Shown here piece by piece: positions 56,469-59,292 of a stretch of 59,292 bases of DNA (position 1 is its first letter; every line of letters begins with the position of its first letter). The notes below the pieces were generated by a model. The model saw only the letters and a list, made by a program, of their open reading frames with translations, made no database searches and was not told the origin of the DNA. The translations under genes were made by a program, and so were the position numbers. The stretch covers positions 1 through 59,292 of the forward strand of contig JAFMJV010000013.1 of the NCBI GenBank assembly GCA_017853275.1, in the 5' to 3' direction. The DNA comes from Chloroflexota bacterium. GTDB taxonomy: Bacteria; Chloroflexota; Limnocylindria; Limnocylindrales; CSP1-4.

Positions 56469-57613
56469 TGAGCGACGAGAAGACCGGACGCGAGCTCACC
56501 CCGCGCGAGGACGACGCCCGCATCGCGCCCGTCGAGGGCGGCGAGCGCCGCGAGGTGGAGCGCTTCAGCGCCGCGCCCCAGGCCCACCAGGTCGGCCTCA
56601 CGGAGGAGCGGGTCGCGCAGGTGGTGCGCCAGAGCGGGAACGCCCGCAACGTCACCTTCCTCGTCATCCTCCTGATCAGCCTCTTCATCCCCGTCTACTG
56701 GTTCTACGACATCGGCATCCCTGCGCTCGGCGCGGAAGGCCGGATGGAGAAGACCAAGGAGACGCAGCACGTCACGGATGTGAGCCGCGGCTACGCGCTC
56801 TATCTCGCGAACTGCGCGCGCTGCCACGGCGAGAACGGCGCAGGTGGCGTGGGCCCGCCGCTCAGCGCCCCGGAGAAGCTCTACAACACCGTCACCGGAG
56901 ACGGACGCGTCGGCAGCGGCCACCTGAACGCGAACTACCTGAAGAAGGTGCTCGAGGTCGGTGGGCGCTACGTGTGCGGCGATGCGAACAGCATCATGCC
57001 CGCCTGGCGCGAGCCGGCCGGACCGCTGAACTACCGCGAGATCGAGGAGCTGATCGCCTTCCTCGTCGCCGACACCGAGACGGAGTGGGAGTACCCGCCG
57101 GAGGGCTACCACGGGACGGAGGAGATCGAGCACCGGACCGTCCGCGGCTGGCGCGATCCGGCCTGGACCCCCCCGCCCGGCGCCACCCCGCCCCCCGCCT
57201 GCTGGCGGAACCCGAGCGGCCAGATCGGTGGCAGCGCTGCGGCCCCCGCCGCGGAAGCCGCCGCGATCGAGAACCCGGGCACCGCGGACGCCCCCCGCGT
57301 CATCAAGCTCCAGATGACCGCTGCGCTCGAGATCCTGGACGAGAGCGGCCAGAAGGCCGCCGACATCCCGGTGAAGGCCGGCGAGACGGTCCGCTTCGAG
57401 GTGGACAACACCGCGGGCTACACGCACAACTTCCATATCGGTACGGACGCGGAGCTCTCGGGGAACACCCCGGGCCTGCCCGGTATCCCCGAGTACGAGA
57501 CCGGCGTCCAGACCTACGACTGGACCGTCCCCACGGAAGGTGACCTGAAGTTCGGCTGCACGGTGCCCGGGCACTACAGCCTGATGCAGGGCGTCTTCAC
57601 GATCCAGCCCTGA
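56468..57613 (+). CDS. Membrane cytochrome c fused to a cupredoxin
   Basis: A 381-residue fused electron carrier. A cytoplasmic N terminus leads to one TM helix (about 62-80) and a monoheme cytochrome c domain (CARCH at 116-120, Met ligand in NSIMPAW). After an Ala/Pro linker comes a plastocyanin-like domain with a complete type 1 copper set: His320 or His323 in THNFHIG, Cys364, His369 and Met373 in GCTVPGHYSLM. Electrons can go from Rieske through heme c to copper and on to a terminal acceptor. It overlaps the Rieske gene by one base. Heme and copper in one chain is uncommon. Confidence 0.9.
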   Translation: MSDEKTGRELTPREDDARIAPVEGGERREVERFSAAPQAHQVGLTEERVAQVVRQSGNARNVTFLVILLISLFIPVYWFYDIGIPALGAEGRMEKTKETQHVTDVSRGYALYLANCARCHGENGAGGVGPPLSAPEKLYNTVTGDGRVGSGHLNANYLKKVLEVGGRYVCGDANSIMPAWREPAGPLNYREIEELIAFLVADTETEWEYPPEGYHGTEEIEHRTVRGWRDPAWTPPPGATPPPACWRNPSGQIGGSAAAPAAEAAAIENPGTADAPRVIKLQMTAALEILDESGQKAADIPVKAGETVRFEVDNTAGYTHNFHIGTDAELSGNTPGLPGIPEYETGVQTYDWTVPTEGDLKFGCTVPGHYSLMQGVFTIQP

Positions 57614-57624
57614 GGGAGGAGACC

Positions 57625-59118
57625 TTGGCCCAGAACGCGCTCCCGTCGGGCGCCTCCAACCGCCGCGCCGTCTTCGGGCTGCTCGACGCCAACGGCTGGG
57701 GATGGGCCGGGATCAAGGCGACCTTCTGGTTCCTCCTGATCATCTTCCTCCTCGGCTATATCCCGAACATCGCCTACTACTTCACGGTGAGCAACACCGT
57801 GGACGTCGGCTTCAACTTCCTCTCGTTCGTCAACTGGTGTCCGGAGGAGAACCAGGACCTCCCCTGTCCCGCTCCGGCGGGCGCGGTCATCCCCTGGCAG
57901 CCGAGCCCCGCCGAGCTCGCCCTCCCGGCCGCCCGCGTCGGCGCCATGACCGTCCAGTCCGGCGCCCACCTCTACATCGTCGGCGGGATGGACGCTTCCG
58001 GGATGGCGACCGCGGAGACCTACGAGACGCTCGCCTCCTCGGACGGCAACTACGTCCCCTGGGTCGCCGGGCCCGCGCTCCCCGAGCCGCGCGCCGAGGC
58101 CGCCGTCGCGAGCCTCTCCGGCGTCCCGTACATCATCGGCGGCGAGGACGCGTCCGGCGCCCCGGCCACCAGCGTCTACATCGGCCAGCTGGACGCGGGC
58201 CGCGTCACCGGCTGGCTCCCCGCGGACGGCCAGGACGGCCGCCCGGATCTCACCCTCCCGGCCGGGATCGCCGGCGGTGCCGCGCTCGCCGGGCCGGACG
58301 GCCTCTGGCTCATCGGCGGTCGTACCGCGGATGGCACCACGGCCGACGTGTGGCGAGCGGTCTATGCAGAAGGCTCCACCACGCTCGGCGCCTGGGAGAA
58401 GCTGGAGGGCGTCTCGCTCCCGGCTCCTCGCGAGGAGGCCGCCGCCGCGCTTGTCGGCGAGACGATCCTCGTCGCCGGCGGCCACGATGGCGTTCGCGCC
58501 ACCGATTCGCTCTTCAAGCTCCACCTCGATGAGGGGAAGCCCGTCGCGGACGAGGTCTCCGGCGAGCCGGAGGGCTGGATCGTCGCGGAAGGCTCGGAGC
58601 TCCTCCCCAGCCCGCGCGCCCGGACCGCTCACTTCAACGCCAGCGGGACGCTCTACCTCATCGGTGGCGTGAACGAGGTGGACGAGGTCCAGTACAGCAC
58701 CCTGTGGGGGATCACCGGCGCGGACGGCCACGTCTCCTGGCACTACCTCGACCAGTCGAACCTCGAAGAGGGTCGTGCGGAAGCCGCGGTCGCGGTCGTG
58801 GGTGCCCACGCCTTCGTCATCGGTGGCGAGGACGAGACCGGCACCCCGGTGGTGGATGCCTGGCGCGGCGGGCTCGCCCCGCAGCCGCCCTTCTACCGGC
58901 TCGGCCTCGTGGGCGCCACGCTCCCCGCGCTGAGCATCAAGGGCGAGGTCGGCCAGCAGATCGGCTACATCAACGCGATGACGGCCGGGATGGTCCACTT
59001 CGCGATCCTCGTCGTCATCGGCTACGCCTACTCCCATCCCAAGGGCACCCGGAAGATGATCGTGAAGATCACCCGCGGTCGCGTGAAGGACCCGGATCCC
59101 GACCAGCCGGTCGCCTGA
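57625..59118 (+). CDS. Membrane-anchored Kelch-repeat beta-propeller protein
   Basis: A 497-residue protein. An N-terminal TM (about 30-55) is followed by a region with two cysteines (WCPEENQDLPC), a Kelch-type propeller (about 95-405) and a C-terminal TM near 455-472 with a short basic tail. Blades carry the GG-plus-Trp/Tyr signature: LYIVGGMDASG, PYIIGGEDASG, LWLIGGRTADG, ILVAGGHDGVR, LYLIGGVNEVD and FVIGGEDETG, about six units. TTG 57625 has GGAGGAG upstream and is 11 nt after the cytochrome gene, so it belongs to the bc operon. It could dock a partner enzyme or copper/heme acceptor. The role is unknown. Confidence 0.82.
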   Translation: MAQNALPSGASNRRAVFGLLDANGWGWAGIKATFWFLLIIFLLGYIPNIAYYFTVSNTVDVGFNFLSFVNWCPEENQDLPCPAPAGAVIPWQPSPAELALPAARVGAMTVQSGAHLYIVGGMDASGMATAETYETLASSDGNYVPWVAGPALPEPRAEAAVASLSGVPYIIGGEDASGAPATSVYIGQLDAGRVTGWLPADGQDGRPDLTLPAGIAGGAALAGPDGLWLIGGRTADGTTADVWRAVYAEGSTTLGAWEKLEGVSLPAPREEAAAALVGETILVAGGHDGVRATDSLFKLHLDEGKPVADEVSGEPEGWIVAEGSELLPSPRARTAHFNASGTLYLIGGVNEVDEVQYSTLWGITGADGHVSWHYLDQSNLEEGRAEAAVAVVGAHAFVIGGEDETGTPVVDAWRGGLAPQPPFYRLGLVGATLPALSIKGEVGQQIGYINAMTAGMVHFAILVVIGYAYSHPKGTRKMIVKITRGRVKDPDPDQPVA

Positions 59119-59119
59119 C

Positions 59120-59292
59120 GTGCCCGGGGGGGCTGCGCAGCGGAAGGCGCTGATCGACCGTTACCGGACCGGCTATTCCGCGGTGGACATCGCCCTCGCG
59201 GGGATCACGGACGCGGAGCTCGACCGACAGCCCGCAGGCGGCGGCTGGACGCCGCGGATGGTCGTCCACCACCTCGCCGATAGCGAGACCTA
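59120..59292 (+). CDS. DinB-like protein, truncated by the window edge
   Basis: The first 57 codons of a gene starting at GTG 59120, one base after the Kelch stop codon. The visible sequence has ALIDRYRTGYSAVDIALAG and a WTPRMVVHHLADSE pattern. The latter is the hallmark first helix of DinB/YfiT-type four-helix metal-binding proteins, with a His ligand in HHLADSE. The rest lies outside the window. The family call rests on that one motif. Confidence 0.6.
   Translation, partial: MPGGAAQRKALIDRYRTGYSAVDIALAGITDAELDRQPAGGGWTPRMVVHHLADSET

Noticed and set aside
1-59292. tRNA, rRNA, insertion sequences, phage or toxin-antitoxin genes.
   Set aside because: I looked for T-loop-like motifs, transposase motifs and small paired genes in the gaps and saw none. 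The gaps are short and explained by promoters, terminators and the riboswitch.

Overview
The window is very GC-rich, uses GTG and TTG starts freely, and packs genes tightly with many 4-nt ATGA/GTGA overlaps. The gene set suggests an aerobic, free-living high-GC bacterium, probably Chloroflexota (Limnocylindria/Thermomicrobia-like); an actinobacterial relative cannot be excluded. The pointers are a three-subunit proton-translocating transhydrogenase, a split b6/IV-type cytochrome bc complex with a cytochrome c-cupredoxin fusion, fasciclin proteins and many apparently leaderless promoters. The phylum is inference. I see no rRNA, tRNA, CRISPR array, insertion sequence or phage gene.

Layout. 0-6 kb: a lipoprotein, two fasciclin-domain paralogues, a ParA/MinD-like ATPase, and an esterase with an apparent winged-helix insertion coupled to a Cache-HAMP sensor. 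5.7-8.7 kb: a PAS-PAS-GAF-GAF histidine kinase and its LuxR-type regulator. 9-17.3 kb: a methyltransferase, L-rhamnose isomerase, an NTF2-like protein, a LysM lipoprotein, and a leftward run HypA - HypC - DMT transporter - DUF6390-like - UxaA-type dehydratase. 17.4-23.5 kb: a kinase-regulator-kinase cluster facing a MerR-VWA operon across a 298-bp region full of inverted repeats. 23.5-29.2 kb: PdxH, two tandem GlcD-type FAD oxidases, and a divergent DHDPS-family/MFS pair. 29.3-32.8 kb: an unknown protein and two secreted beta-helix proteins that share a nearly identical 190-bp 5' module. 33-36 kb: pntAA-pntAB-pntB. 36-46 kb: a WYL regulator, a membrane protein, a SAM hydrolase with a long Pro/Trp-rich tail, a C26 amidase, an HTH-GAF-GGDEF protein, a GIDE-like membrane protein and YbaK. 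46.4-51 kb: a TPP riboswitch controlling thiN-thiB-thiP-thiQ. 51-52.4 kb: Bcp peroxiredoxin and a PIG-L deacetylase. 52.4-59.1 kb: a respiratory operon of a GltD-like flavoprotein, cytochrome b6, subunit IV, Rieske protein, cytochrome c-cupredoxin and a Kelch membrane protein, then the start of a DinB-like gene at the edge.

How they fit together. The transhydrogenase, the GltD-like flavoprotein and the bc complex form an NAD(P)H/quinol electron-transfer theme. Rhamnose isomerase, UxaA, the DHDPS-family aldolase and the GlcD oxidases suggest sugar and sugar-acid use. The thiamine operon is closed by an apparent Shine-Dalgarno-sequestering helix below the riboswitch. The most unusual parts are the 21.3-21.6 kb regulatory region, the paralogous kinase lacking the HDxxxQ residues, the DNA-binding diguanylate cyclase, the twin beta-helix genes with covarying hairpins, and the Kelch/cupredoxin additions to the bc operon. 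A -10-like motif GCTAnnnT recurs 6-9 nt before many start codons and implies widespread leaderless transcription.
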